Assembly (NCBI GenBank): GCA_963920575.1
Contig: OY986971.1
Coordinates: 6,698,779 to 6,762,778, forward strand
Direction: 5' to 3'
DNA: 64,000 nt
DNA from: Narthecium ossifragum
Lineage: Eukaryota; Streptophyta; Magnoliopsida; Dioscoreales; Nartheciaceae
Each line of letters starts with the position of its first letter. The first letter of the stretch is position 1. Positions 10,124 through 22,211 of this stretch are shown here, one piece after another. Position numbers and translations under genes: made by a program. Under the pieces are notes generated by a model that had not been told where the DNA came from, did not search any database, and saw only the letters and a list, made by a program, of their open reading frames with translations.

Positions 10124-12300
10124 CATTGTAATTTCTGTTTTTATTTCCTTTTTCTTTTTTTTTCATGACATGTGCAATGTTATGATCTCTTAAGCTCTCT
10201 TCAAGGTTCATGTAACGAGGTTCAAGCTAGTGACTCCAAAACTAGACGACTTTAGGGCACTAAGTTTAGAACACCCTTCAGACTCTAATACTCAAACTAA
10301 GGCGGCTACAAATCATAACTAGTCATACATTTTTCAGGAATTTCAACTGTTTTACGCGAACAACACACCTTGTTAGGCACCTTACCCGGTTACTAACTAT
10401 AAAACTCTTTTTGCATATAAAGCTCTCCTTTTTTTTACATATACAGATAATTGCACGTATTTATGCATTTTCTGTGATATGACATGGAACTGTAAATCTA
10501 TCACAGTATCATATTTAGAATCTAATCTCAACTCTTTAACATATGAATGTGAACATGTGCATTAGGATATGTCAAGTTATCTTTAAATCATGGTAAAAGT
10601 GTTAAAGTATAGAAATAATGTCATGCATAGAAAACATTTACTATCCCTTATATGACATAAAAGTCTCAAAATAATTCAGTAGATAAATTTCTCATACAAG
10701 CATCTTTGTCAAATCATATCATAACTTCATTCTTTTGACATAATTCAAGGGATGTATAATATTTTCGTTATCTAAAAAAAACAAATAAGCATTCAATTCC
10801 TAAAATTCTACCCATCAACTTAAATGTAATTGCCTCCAATTACATTAAGTCATAAAACAAAACCAAGAATAATAGGGTAGAAATAACTATATTGTCGTGC
10901 CATAAATAATCATCTCAAGCCTTTCACTCATCACACCGCCCACAATAAGAATACGTCATCACTGAAGAAATTCATGTCTCAAGAAGAATAAGAAAAAAAA
11001 AAAAGTAAAATCAACGTGATATATAAGAGACATATAGAAAGAAATAAAGATAACCCCCTGATAGGTATATCATTGATTGGAAAAAAATAGTCGCCCTTGA
11101 TTGACTTTCAAAGGAGAAACCTGCCATAAAAATACCTTTCCAAAAGATCAAATAAAATAGCATGGAAAATATATCAAGAATAGCTAAAAGGCATAAAAAT
11201 CAATAAAAATTTTGTTAGAGTCTCCTTTGTATTCATTAACTAAGGATTATGTACAACGATTCATCCACAGTATTTAATCTAAGTACAGCATACAAATTAT
11301 GTAAAATAATTACTACAACATCCATGTACTAAGATCACATCCAAAATATACAATATGAAAGCATAGAGTATCATCCATCCAAAGTACCAAACTATTCATC
11401 ATCCATATAACTGTCCGTCCCCTCCACCGTCTGCGGCCTGCAGCAAGATCAGATATCGAATTTTGCAGAGATGGAGAGAATTGAACACTCGTGGGAGATA
11501 TGGGATTACTGGATGGCCTAACGGTGCTTGTTCTGGTCCTGATTGAAGATCTATACCATATGATTGGAAATCTGAGCTTTGGAGCACCTGGATCATTGCC
11601 AGCAGCAATCGGACAGCTGAGAACTCGCAGGCGGTGGATCGATGGTGAAACGTCGTGACCAGAGGACGGAGTTAATGGAAATGGAATGGTGGAAGCTGGA
11701 AGAATCAATCTATGATGTCCGATCGAAGGCTTGAAGCCTCCAGGTGGTGGAACGATGATGGTCGGAACGGTTGAGTTCACCAAAAATAGATTCCGGTGAA
11801 CCGAAGTATAATCAAGATCGAGAAGGGTATCGGAAGATTGTGGTGGCTTGGGGAAGCGGTTGGATGTAGTTTCAGAGTGGTGGCAGGTTGTGGAGGAGGA
11901 GATCGAAGGTGGCAGAGGAAGGTGGAGTGGCTCACAGACGTTAGAAGAGAGAGAGAGATGAGGGCGGAGGAGGGAAGAGGAGGATAGGGGTGAGGATGGC
12001 GGTGGCCTAGGTGGGTGGTTGATAGGGTGGGGGTTGGTGGAGCATGCCATAACGGCGGAGGAAGGTCGGCGATCGAGCGACGGGGCGCAAACAAGAGAGG
12101 GGGAAGATGACGAGTATCGGTAAAGATCGGTGCATAGTGAGGCGGTCGGGGGAGATCGGGCACGTGGGTGGTGGTTTTATTTTTTTAATTTTAACTAAAT
12201 CAAATAAAAGTGAGAAAACTCCTTAAAATAAGAGAAAAATTCCTAAAACTTTAAGAAAAATACTAAAAATTAAGGAAAAAGTTCTAAAAACCGAGGAAAA
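10124..12300 (-). other. 3' non-coding region of the large Athila-like element
   Basis: This follows the integrase tail on the minus strand. At 12310-12360 the minus strand encodes an RLAKDIKLRAFLGG-like end that is usual near the end of such polyproteins. To the left lies AT-rich sequence and a GC-rich block (11400-12170) with Pro/Ser-rich open frames on the minus strand that match no family I know. A 3' LTR of the large element should be here, but I could not define its borders. Confidence 0.4.
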
Positions 12301-12362
12301 ACCCTAAAAATTTGGTTGCCTCCCAAAAAAGCGCGTAATTTTATGTCTTTCGCTAGACGTCC

Positions 12363-12937
12363 CTAAAAAGATTTGTGATAGCATGGGTCTGTCAGTTTGA
12401 CGGACTCAATTAGGTCGTCGTGATTGATGTCCTCCACATAGTGTTTTAATTTGCGCCCATTAACAGTGAAATTTTCGTTTGTGCGTAGGATTCGAATTTC
12501 GACAACAACATGTGGACATACTCTATTTATAATAAAATGGCCAGTCCATCTAGAACGTAATTTTCCTAGAAAAAGACGCAATTTAGCATTGAAAAGCCAA
12601 ACTTTTTGCCCTATAAGAAAAGTCCTCAAAATATGTTTATCATGAAAGGATTTTGTTGTACCTTTATAAATTTTGGGATTCAAATAGGTTTCATTGCGAA
12701 TTTTCTCAACTTCACATAAAGTCAGCTTCCTATGTGTTGTGACGACATTTGTGTCGATATTGAGCTTTTTAATGGCCCACATAGCACGATGTTCTAATTC
12801 TACTGGTAAATGGCAAGGCTTACCGAACACTAACCGATATGAGGACATATCAATAGGTGTTTTATAAGCTGTCCTATAAGCCCAAAGTGTATCATCTAGC
12901 TTTATAGCTCAATCTATGTGGCCAATGCAAATAGTTT
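12363..12937 (-). pseudogene. Integrase C-terminal part, large Athila-like element
   Basis: The minus-strand frame contains [20 protein letters not shown], followed by WAIKKLN and a domain with [19 protein letters not shown] and [11 protein letters not shown]. These are the conserved post-catalytic part and C-terminal domain of Ty3/gypsy integrase in the Athila/Tat group. It is cut from the catalytic core at 15215-15600 by a solo LTR (12938-15214). The upstream codons to 12937 contain a stop. The protein would insert reverse-transcribed DNA into the host genome; this copy is dead. Confidence 0.88.
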
Positions 12938-15214
12938 TGTCGAGCTCCGACCCGTGAAGGCCCAACCAGGCCGGGCAGCGTGAACCGAAACCTAACTAAA
13001 TGCGGAAATTTTGGCGAGGGTTCCCTCTAACTTAAAGGTTTCCCTAAACAATTCATAAGTACCCTTAATGAAAGCAAATAAGCAACGAAACCTCAAACTG
13101 ACATGATACAATAATTCAAACTCCTCAAAAGGGTTAACATTTATACATGTACACTCCCGCAGGAGGCTAACTACAACAAAACAGGGTAAACAGACTATCA
13201 CCGCTCCTCAGCACCGCCAGACACAGTCGCGCCGCCAAACACCTGCCCGGTAGGGGCCACCGAAGAGGAGCTAATGTCTGGACTTGCAAAACGCAGCCCA
13301 GGTAGGAATAAGCAACTAAGTACAGCAGGGAAACTATATTATGATACACACAAGGAGGAGGGAACACAATAGTGTCACCCTCAAGCAAAGCCTGGGTGTA
13401 CACAGGGGTCCCAAAACCCCACCGTGTGTCCCTGAGGGACTCAGTCATGGTCTTCCAGAAGAACTGGTCACATGCCAGGTCAGGCTCAGTAAAGCAAGAA
13501 GCCGACACATCTGACTCACAAGCAGGAAACCAACACTGCTGGCGGGAAATGGCACTGCTAAGTAGGCACAACCTCTACTTAAGAGTCATAGAAGACTGGC
13601 TACCGGCTACACCTCAGAACCTGGCTCGAGCCTGACACGACCTCTAAACCTCAATCAACATGTATTCAAGTCATCTAAGCCTATCATCAACATCGACCGA
13701 ATACTACCATCCAATCCTAGATCACGCTACCCGCCACGGTCCTAGAGCTAAATCCGAGCTACCCGAAACCCTCGGATCGGCGAACAACCCATCGCCCACG
13801 CCCTATCCTTATGCATCTAATGCATAACCAGATGTATGCTATGAACATACGCATGGAAGACATGTAAGCATGCAACATATGTGATGATAATAAAACAAGG
13901 TCTGGGCTTGGCACCCTACCGTCCCGGGGTGGTGAACATATAAGTAAGGTCGGGGAACTGCTGCAGTGGTAACACACCAACTGCCAGCCAGTTCACAAGC
14001 AGCATGCTACGGGAAGCAACCCCGGCAACCAAGAATAACAATATAATCATTACAAGGCCCTCGACGCACACCGGCATACTAGGCTAGGGAAAGCTGTAGG
14101 GCAACCCACCTGTTTATTCTACACATCCCGGGAGTCATCACTCTCCCGGTTCACCACTACCCCTCATTATGGGGCTAACATGCTTAATCATATGTACAAG
14201 GTATAAAGCTATAATGAAAACCAGTACATACGAAGCCTCGCGGGCAAAGGCCATTGAAAACACTTCCCTGTCACGCAAAGGATTGATCTTCTCTAAGAGA
14301 GAAGATCGATCTGCCTAGAAAAGATCGATCATCCTCACGACAGAGACCTCATCTATCCCCGCCAAAGAAATGATCGATCTTCTTCACCAGAAGATGGATC
14401 ATGCACGGGCCAGGCATGATGACCCAAGAATGATCAATCATTCCTCCAGAATGATCATCGATCATTCTGGAAATGATCGATCCTTATGGGTTCTTCGGCT
14501 AACCGCCAGCGAGAAATACCGACGGACAACTCTATCAAATCCCACAAAACCTTGGGATCTAGTAGTACGAAGGACCACGAGTCCAAAACCGATACTTGCA
14601 TGGAAAAAAAACATGCATACTAATAGATCTAAGCAAAAGATCACATAACAAACTCAAAACCACCAAAAATCGGGAACTCAAGTAGGTAGGATCCCTACCT
14701 AGACTATAGCAGCTTCTATCGGCGCTGCTAAGCCAAAGATCACCCTCAATCTCTTCCAAATCCAGCCGGATCTAAGCTCAAGAACGGCGGATTTCAAAAG
14801 AGATTAAAGAAGGGGGTTTCGTCTGTTTTATAGACGGACGAACCGACTTATGAATGATCGATCTTTCCCTCAAGAAAGATCGATCTTTCATGACGATGCA
14901 GCTTGACTTTCTGTCACTAAAAGATCGATCTTCTTAGCAGAAAGTAAGAGAAGATCGATCTTCTTGGTGCAGAAAACAAGACTTGGGCTAGAATGATCCC
15001 GGGTCCACCTAACCATTCTAAACAAACATTAACACAAAACATGGTCAGTGTGTGCGCGTGTGAAACAAACCAACAAGGCACAATTTACCAAATTGCCCTT
15101 GCGGTCCACAAAACAATGCGATCTACCGGATCGCGCGCTCGACACGAAACAAGCAAACGAGCCACGGGCCTAACCCGGGCGGTCGACCCAGGAATAGAGG
15201 GATGGCTCCTCACA
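12938..15214 (-). mobile_element. Tekay-like solo LTR, 2277 bp, with 5-bp TSD
   Basis: On the minus strand it starts TGTGAGGAGCC and ends GGGTCGGAGCTCGACA. It is flanked by the perfect direct repeat AGTTT (12933-12937 and 15215-15219), so it is a true insertion reduced to one LTR by recombination. It splits the integrase of the Athila-like element. Conserved blocks shared with the LTRs at 31275, 54295 and 61020 include the GGTAGCTCGGAT region and the GCAGGTG block near the 3' end. It contains GATCGATC arrays at 14281-14965. No coding function. Confidence 0.9.
14281..14965. repeat. GATCGATC palindrome clusters in the solo LTR
   Basis: Two clusters (14281-14490 and 14850-14965) of GATCGATC-type palindromes. 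The companion word GACAGAG lies at about 14338-14344 and TCTGTCAC at about 14909-14917. Same cassette as in the other LTRs. Confidence 0.8.
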
Positions 15215-15600
15215 AGTTTTCTCTAAGATACACTTTATTTCCCTATTAGAGAGCTCTACATGTCCACTAGTCTGAGGATGATAGGGGGTGGCTACCTTAT
15301 GTGTGATAGAATACTTCCTAAGAAGGGATGCAAAGTGTTGATTATTAAAATGGGAACCATCATCGATAATAATATCACGAGGACAATCAAATCGAGAAAA
15401 AATGTTATTTTGAAGAAATTTAATCACAACTTTATGAACATTTGACTTGGTTGTTATAGCTTCTACCCAGTTAGACACAGACCCAACTGCTACAAGGATA
15501 TAATGAAAAAAACCAAAAGAAGGTGGAAAGGGACCCGTGAAATCGATACCCCAAATATCAAAGATCTCGGCAACTAAATCGGAGTATAAGGCATCTCATT
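15215..15600 (-). pseudogene. Integrase catalytic core, large Athila-like element
   Basis: The minus strand shows [15 protein letters not shown] (first catalytic Asp), [17 protein letters not shown] (second catalytic Asp region) and [18 protein letters not shown] (catalytic Glu). This is the DDE integrase core of Ty3/gypsy elements. The second motif reads IIIDDGSHF where the family usually has ISDGGSHF. The frame ends where the solo LTR was inserted. The zinc-binding domain upstream (15600-15860) is recognisable only as fragments with stops. Confidence 0.87.
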
Positions 15601-15860
15601 CCTACGAAAGATATTTTCAGTTTTCTGGCATCTAATACATCATTGGCAAAAATTATGTGAATCCTTAAAAATCGTAGGCCATTAGAATCCGCATTGAAGA
15701 ACTTTCACAGTGGTTTTCTTTACTGAAAAGTGATCACCACATCCATGAGTATGAAAAAAAGTAAGAATATCATAAACTTCTGACTTTGGCACACATCGTT
15801 AAATTCTTGATCAGAACAATGCTTAAATAGCTCAAGATCTTCCCAAATATAATATCGAAT

Positions 15861-16400
15861 CTAAGAAAGGAATCTATCTTTGGCATTTTTATACCAAGAG
15901 TCAGGAAGCTTGCCTGAAAAAAGATAATTAACTATATGTGCATACCAAGGCTGTGAAATACGAGTCACCTGAAAGAGGTGCTTGTCTGAAAAAGAAGCAC
16001 TGACAAGAGTTTTGTCAAAGATATGTTTTAACGGAAGGCGGGACAAATGATCAATAACTACATTCTCCGAACCATTCTTATCCCTAATCTCAAGATCAAA
16101 TTCTTGTAAAAGCAAGATCCAACGAATCAGTCTAGGTTTGGCAACCTTTTTAGCTAAAAGATATCGCAGACCAACATCATCAGTATAAATACAGATTTTG
16201 GAACCTAAGAGGTAGGGACGAAACTTATCCAAGGCAAATATTACTGCTAATAATTCATTCTCAGTATTAGTATAGTTTAATTGAGATTCAGAGAGGGTCT
16301 TACTGACATAATAAATCACATATAAAGTTTTATTTACTCATTATCCTAAAACAGCTCCTATGGTAGAGTCAAAAGCATCGCACATTATTTTAAAAGGTAA
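15861..16400 (-). pseudogene. RNase H domain, large Athila-like element
   Basis: The minus-strand frame holds [54 protein letters not shown] and [20 protein letters not shown]. This is the RNase H-like domain that degrades the RNA of the RNA-DNA hybrid in Ty3/gypsy replication. The usual TDHAALRYL motif reads TDDVGLRYL. The upstream part contains stops. It lies in the correct order between RT (right) and integrase (left). Confidence 0.88.
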
Positions 16401-16552
16401 AGAATAATCAAGTGCATGAACTATAGGTGCGGTCGATAATAAATCACGGATGGTTTTAAAAGCACTCAAGCATGCATCATCAAGACAAAAGGGACATCAT
16501 TGGCTAACAATTCACACAAGGGTCATGAAATTTTAGAAAAGTCTTTGATGAA

Positions 16553-17330
16553 TCAACAATAAAATCCAATATGACCTAAAGAAGAACGAATCTGACGCAC
16601 AGACGATGGTGGAGCTAAATTGTCAATTAATTCAACTTTGACCCTATCAACCTCTATACCACGTTTAGACACAATATGAGTTAAGACAATTCCTTCTTGA
16701 ACCATGAAGTGTGTCTTTTCCCAACTAAGAACCAGATTGGTTTCAATGCATCGATCAAGAACTTTAGAAAGATTGTCTAAACAAGATTCAAAGGAATTTT
16801 CAAACACAGAAAAATCATCCATAAAGACTTCAAGAAATTTATCAATCATATCATAGAAGATGGCCATCATACACCTTTGAAAGGTCACCGGTGCATTACA
16901 AAGACCAAAATGCATCCTACGACATGCGAAAGTACCAAAAGGGCATGTGAAAGTGGTCTTCTCTTGATCTTGAGGATCAACTGCAACCTGGTTATAACCT
17001 GACTATCCATACAGAAAACAATAATAACTCTGACAAGAAAGTCTTGTTAAAATTTGATCAATAAAAGGTAAGGGAAAATGATCTTTCCTAGTCAAGGCAT
17101 TTAGTTTCCTATAATCTATGCAAACACGCCATTCCATAATCTGTCGCATCGGGGTCTGCTCACCGTTCTAAATTTCTACAACTGTTAAGTCTGATTTCTG
17201 AGGAAGTACTTGTGTAGGGCTGACCCACTGGCTATCAAAAATTAGGTAAATAATACATGCATCAAGAAGTTTCACTACCTCTTTCATATTTGGGTTGAGG
17301 TGGCGTTGCATCTCCCTCACGGTTTTGGAT
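16553..17330 (-). pseudogene. Reverse transcriptase, large Athila-like element
   Basis: The minus strand reads [20 protein letters not shown] and further on FGLCNAPVTFQRCMM and FLEVFMDDFSVF. The last holds the catalytic Asp pair in the FMDD form typical of this plant gypsy group (YVDD in other retroelements). Several in-frame stops lie between 16916 and 17316, so the enzyme is not functional. In the live family it copies RNA to DNA inside the virus-like particle. Confidence 0.88.
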
Positions 17331-17890
17331 TCATATCGAGATGAATCTTATGCATGCAAATTGAAGGGTCGATACCTTTCGTAACGACCATTGACCATCC
17401 TATGGTTTTCCTATGGAGTTTCAGAACCTCTATAAGTTTACTCTCCCGATCGCTCGAAAGTGAAGAAGAGATGATAACATGAAGAGAGGAATATGTCCCT
17501 AGGAAAACATATTTTAACATTTTAGGCAGTGGTTTTAATTCTAAATCAAGAGGTGTTTCAAGTGAAGAAGGTGCGGGAGTAGAAAAGAGCGGTGGAAGGT
17601 GTTCAGCCAACCACGAAACAGTTTCTGTACACGTTGTGATCTGGCCGATCGATCCATCCTCGGTCGATGATCGGTCCTCAGGATGATCGATCGGTAGAGC
17701 CAATTTGTGTGTTTCAATGTCATATTTTGATTATCCAATGTCCAGTACATTATCAACATAATCATCAGAGTCATATTCTTCTAAAATATCAGACAATTTA
17801 TTCGAAATCATCGTATATGATCTAGCACAATACATTCAGTCAACGTATCAACATTATAGCATTCATCATCACTCTCAGGCAAACATGTAG
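17331..17890 (-). pseudogene. Polyprotein linker between protease and RT
   Basis: The minus-strand frame includes LELKPLPKMLKYVFLG, VIISSSL and KTIGWSMVVTKGIDPSICMH, the conserved segment just before RT in Athila-like polyproteins (usual form LGWxIADIKGISPxxCMH). At 17640-17695 GATCGATC/TCGATGATCGG words occur within this coding stretch. The frame carries stops near 17704-17890. Confidence 0.75.
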
Positions 17891-18397
17891 TTATAAAAAT
17901 ATATTCAATTTAACATGCATGTGACCAAAAAAAACATCCATCACACTAGTTCGATAATTTACACATGCATTTGCCGTGGCCAAAAAGGGGCGTCCTATGA
18001 TGATAGGTACTGCCTTTTTATAGTGGACAACAGATTCCATATCCAAGACAACAAAGTCAACAGGAAAAAAGAAATTATCCACCTTAACTAAAACATCCTC
18101 CAAGATATCTCTAGGCATCTTAATGGATTTATCACCTAATTACAAAATTACCGGTGTCTTTTTAAGTTCTCCCATACCAAATTCCTTGTTCAGGTAATAA
18201 GGCATAAGGTTCACATTGGCACCTAAATCTAGAAGGGCACTATCAATATGGTAGTCTCGTATACAACAGGGTATGATAGGGGTACCAGGGTCCTTCAGTT
18301 TGGGTGGTGTATCATGTCTCAAAATTGAACTGACTTGCTCGGTAAGAAAAATCTTTTTGAAAACTTTGGATTTAGCTTGGCGTTTATGGTTACACAA
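17891..18397 (-). pseudogene. Aspartic protease region, large Athila-like element
   Basis: The minus-strand frames contain LKDPGTPIIPC, SALLDLGANVNLMPY (DLGAxVNLMP, the catalytic Asp motif region of this group) and VPIIIGRPFLATANACVNY (GRPFLATA, the conserved flap/tail region). A stop near 18119-18139 splits the two. The protease matures gag and pol. The gag C-terminal part may continue to about 18620 but is decayed. Confidence 0.85.
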
Positions 18398-18622
18398 ATC
18401 CTTAAGAAATTCAGCATATGAAGGAATCTGTCGGATAGCATAAATCTAAGGTATGTTGATATAAACTTGTTTAAAGCTCTCAAGGATCTCATCGGCAGTT
18501 TTTTGGGATTTTATGGTTGAAGAAAGATCCTTAAGGGCTGCACAAAAAAGAAATTTTCAAATGTATTTAGCTGGATCAGGATTTCTAACATCAGTTGGAT
18601 CATAATCAGTCTAGTATGATGA

Positions 18623-20126
18623 GTGCCTGCTCTGATGCCAATTGAAGAAAATAAACCCCCTATAATAACCTAAACTTGCCTATATGACAACAGTGATACC
18701 ACTCAACACATATGCAAGGATGTCAAGTGATAAGCTTCTAACATACAAAGTATCAAACACTTGAAAGGCAGATTTAACAAGATAGTGCTATCATAAATTA
18801 ACAAGTAGAGAGGAAGAAGAAATTAAACATAATCACTAACACAAAAGGTTTTTTAACGTGGAAAAAACCAACCGGGAAAAAACCACGGGTCCTCTATCGA
18901 CAACCACCCAAACCAAGCATTAGATCTTCATCTTAATAGTTGTATAGCTAACACCTTTCCAACATTACTCCTCATCAACAAGGTTGTTAGCAAATGAGCT
19001 TGACTACTCAACTCAGTGTCAACTAAGACAAAATACAAAAGCTTGGTCTTCAACTCTACTCAAAGTTGAGATAGATAGAGGACTCCTCTCTTCATGAAGC
19101 TCCTCGGAATCCACCAAGGATGAATGATTCCACCTTCGATTTGACTTGGACTCCTCCAAGTAACTGAAGAACTCCTTCTTCAGATAACACCCCTTGAAAT
19201 CTTCAAGGGTGAAGAACTATCTCTTTGATAGAATGGCAGCTTTGAGGAAGCTAGGATTTCAGCTTGGTTTGATAAGGTTGCTCCTCACTTTCTTTTTGGC
19301 CGGAGTTCTTACACTTCACAGCTTCACTTTTAATACTTATAACACAAAGTGCTTCTTCCTTTGGCCAAGCTACAGGACTGCAGAGTAGCCTCACCCCGAG
19401 GTAGCTATGCCTTGACCAAACCAGCTGATATGTAGTGCAGCAATTAATTCTTTGTTCACAGCTGTCTTCCTTGTTGCTGAAGGTTTCTTCTTCCAGCTGA
19501 TCCTTGAACCATGAGCTTAAGAAAGGTTACAGAGCAAGGTTGCAGAGCAAGCTCCTTCTACTGTGAAGTCAAACTTTGAGGCAATCAATGCTATGTTTTC
19601 TAGCTTCACATTAACAGCTAGCTAGTCTCTTTGGCTTTGAGAAAACAACTCTGCTCAATCCTGAGCATTTCCTTTTTCAGCAACAGAGCTTCCTTTCATC
19701 TATCAGCCCAAGTTTTCCTCTTTTAGCTAAGCATGGATCCACAGGCTTTAGATGTCTTCAGATCTTCAGTCTTTACTTTCTGCAACCAGTCAGCTATGAG
19801 GGTTGCCTTCGCCTTAGAATATGCTGGTCCTTCAGATGCTTCACTTCCAATTTGAAGTAACTGATTTCAGATCTTCCCATGTGTATTCAAATGCTTTCTG
19901 CAACCAGTCAATTTGAAGTAACTGATTTCAGATCTTCCCTTTGATGTCAGCTCTGTTAGCTCAAGGATCTCCATTAAATACTGTTGTCTTTAACTTGGGC
20001 TTAGTTGTGCAAGTGTCTTTAACTAACAAATACAATGCTTTGTATCCTAAATTACAAGCTAATAGGTTTTGACACAAATCCAGCCAATTACAAACCTTAC
20101 AAATTTAAATGTAGGCAATAATAACA
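18623..20126 (-). mobile_element. Copia 5' LTR (1484 bp) with Met-tRNA primer site, truncated
   Basis: On the minus strand the LTR starts TGTTATTATTGCCTAC at 20126 and ends TTTATTTTCTTCA at 18643. After two bases comes TGGCATCAGAGCAGG (18640 downward), a primer-binding site for initiator Met-tRNA. The CCACGTTAAAAAACC word near 18850 (minus strand) is common in plant copia LTRs. The internal region stops about 20 bp after the primer site, where Athila-like gag sequence follows, so the element is truncated at that breakpoint. No TSD is seen. Confidence 0.8.
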
Positions 20127-20279
20127 CTCTGTGAATGTTATGCTAAAGCAAACTTAACACCCAAAAAATGATATCTTTGAGGTTTATATTTATTAATGAC
20201 TCTTTTTGAATGCTATAATGTAAAATATATCATTTTCCTTCGACAATAATAAGCAAACTATAGCAGTAGTTGAATCCTA
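20127..20279. mobile_element. Left part of a CACTA-like subterminal repeat arm
   Basis: Short repeats of the type GAATGCTATAAT and CTATAGCAGTAGTTGAATCC match the array at 22212-23039. The two parts are separated by the Mutator-like insertion at 20289-22202. The terminal CACTA end is missing on this side, where the copia LTR abuts. Confidence 0.6.
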
Positions 20280-20399
20280 TAAAAAGTAGGGAGAAGGGTC
20301 AATAGGGGCTGAAAAAAAATAGGGGCTGACAGTAGGGCACAATCCATTTTTTGATTGCCAATAGGGCCATTGTGACCAAAATACCCCTAGACCTATAAT

Positions 20400-21310
20400 C
20401 CCCCCCCAAACCCCCCCCTCGGCAGGCACCCCGCGCCCTCTCCGGATCCCATCGCCGGTGCCCCCTCCGGATCCCCTCACCGGTGCCTCCTCCGGATCCC
20501 CTCACCGGTGCCTCCTCCGGATCCGGCGTCCCCCCCAAGATTCGACGTCCGCCGCCCCGGATCCGCCGTCCCCTCCACCGCATCGCCTCCTTCCGGCCGC
20601 CCCTCTTGAGATCCGCCCCCCCCCCCCTCCGGATCCGGCGTCCATAGCCGGATCCGGCGTCCATAGCCGGATCCGGCGTCCCTAGGCCCCGAACCGACGT
20701 TCCCGGCCGCTAAAGCTCCGGATCCGGCGTCCCAGCGCCGGATCCGCTCGCTCCCGCCCATATCCGGCTGCCCCCCCCCCCCTCCAGAACCGGCGTCCCG
20801 AGCCCCGATCCGACGTCCCCCCCCCCCCCTCCAGAACCGGCGTCCCCGGGCCCCGATCCGACGTCCCCTGCCGCTAAACCTCCGGATCCGGTGTCCCAGC
20901 GCCGAATCCGCCCGCTCCCGCACATATCCGGCCGCCCCCCACTCCAGAACCGGCGTCCCGAGCTGGATCCGGCGTCCCCGGGCCCCGATCCGATGTCCCC
21001 GGCCGCTAAACATCCGGATCCGCCGTCCCCGCGCCGGATCCGCCGTCCCCGCTCCAGATCCGGGGTCCTGAGCCGGATCTGACGTCCCCGGAGCCCGATC
21101 CGACGTCCCCGTGCCGGATCCGACGTCCCCGCGCCCCGATGAGACGTCCCCCCCACGGATTCCGGCTTCCACGCTGCAGATCCGGTGTCCGCCGCCCCGG
21201 ATCCGACGTACCCACCACCCCACCACCCGGGATCCGGCGTCCTTTCGACCACACCGGATCTTGTCGCCGGTCGCGCCCCCTGCGGATCCGTCGCCGCCAG
21301 CCAGCTCCAT
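20400..21310. repeat. GC-rich GGATCCGGCGTCC minisatellite
   Basis: Dozens of irregular units of about 15-40 bp are built from (C)CGGATCCG(A/G)CGTCCC, GGGCCCCGATCCGACGTCCC and poly-C tracts. Long open frames exist on both strands (Gly/Arg-rich on minus, Pro-rich on plus), but these are products of repeat composition and I do not call them genes. Confidence 0.85.
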
Positions 21311-21429
21311 CCTCAGGTTTTTTTTTCTTTTTTTTCCTTTTTTTTTCAAATCTGATGTACTCCTGCATTACTTCCCTTTTTTCCTCTTTTTTTTTGAATT
21401 TGGACAAATAAATTTTTAATTTTTGCAAC

Positions 21430-21960
21430 TGATGTCTTCTTACTTTCCACAAATCTGCAATTGGAAGAAGTGCAAAGTAACTGGTACAAGTTACTTTCCA
21501 TGTGTACAAGTTTCATATGTACAATGTAACTTTCCACATTTACAAAATAAATGGAAAGTAACTTGTATAATTGTAAAAATAGTGGAAAGTAACTCGTATA
21601 TTTACAACAAAATGGAAAGTAACTTGTACATTTATAAAAAAAAAATGAAAAGTAACTTGTAACTTGTATAATTGTAAAAATAGTGAAAAGTAACTCGTAT
21701 ATTTACAACAAAATGGAAAGTAACTTGTACATTTATTAAAAAAATGGAAAGTAACTTGTAAAAATGGAAAGCAACTACCTATTTTCCCAGGATTTTCCTA
21801 TCATTTTCCACATTTACAAAATAAATGGAAAGTAACTTTTATAATTGTAAAAATAGTGGAAAGTAACTCGTATATTTACAACAAAATAGAAAGTAACTTG
21901 TACATTTATAATAATAAAAAAAATGGAAAGTAACTACCTATTTTCCCAGGATTTTCCTAT
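21430..21960. repeat. AATGGAAAGTAACTTGTA minisatellite
   Basis: About fifteen units contain GGAAAGTAACT(T/C)GTA with T/A-rich spacers (TTTATAAAAAAA, TTTACAACAAAA). A longer segment, CTACCTATTTTCCCAGGATT, occurs twice (21774 and 21936). No coding potential. Confidence 0.85.
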
Positions 21961-22211
21961 CATTTTCCTATTTATTCCAGGATTTTGTCTCTCCTCCCAC
22001 CTTTATCTATCCACCATCACTCCCCAATAAATGATCCTTAAATGACTCCACCAATGCCTCACTTGTCACCTACCCCAACAATACATTTAAGGGAAGGGCA
22101 TTCTTGACATTAAGAAAACTGAATGTACTAAAATCCTTAAGGAAAATGTATCTGGACCTGGTTAAATATTTCCTTAGCTTGGACCCAAACACCAATTAAC
22201 CCTAAAAAGTA

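Larger units (their letters stand above)
20289..22202. mobile_element. Mutator-like non-autonomous element with 9-bp TSD
   Basis: It is flanked by the perfect 9-bp direct repeat TAAAAAGTA (20280-20288 and 22203-22211), the TSD length of Mutator-like elements. The ends are GGGAGAAGGGTCAATAGG on the left and, reading inward from the right, GGGTTAATTGGTG. They share GGGTYAATWGG, offset by seven bases. The interior has no transposase. It consists of a GC-rich minisatellite (20400-21300) and an AT-rich minisatellite (21430-21960). It is inserted inside CACTA-like subterminal repeats. Confidence 0.75.

Noticed and set aside
11313..12163. Minus-strand frames of 128 and 245 codons, Pro/Ser-rich
   Set aside because: Composition-driven, overlapping in two frames, no family recognised, and located in the 3' non-coding part of a retroelement.
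20299..21349. Long overlapping open frames on both strands, Gly/Arg-rich and Pro-rich, up to 290 codons
   Set aside because: They run entirely through the GC-rich minisatellite, all frames are open because the repeat lacks stops, and no domain is visible.
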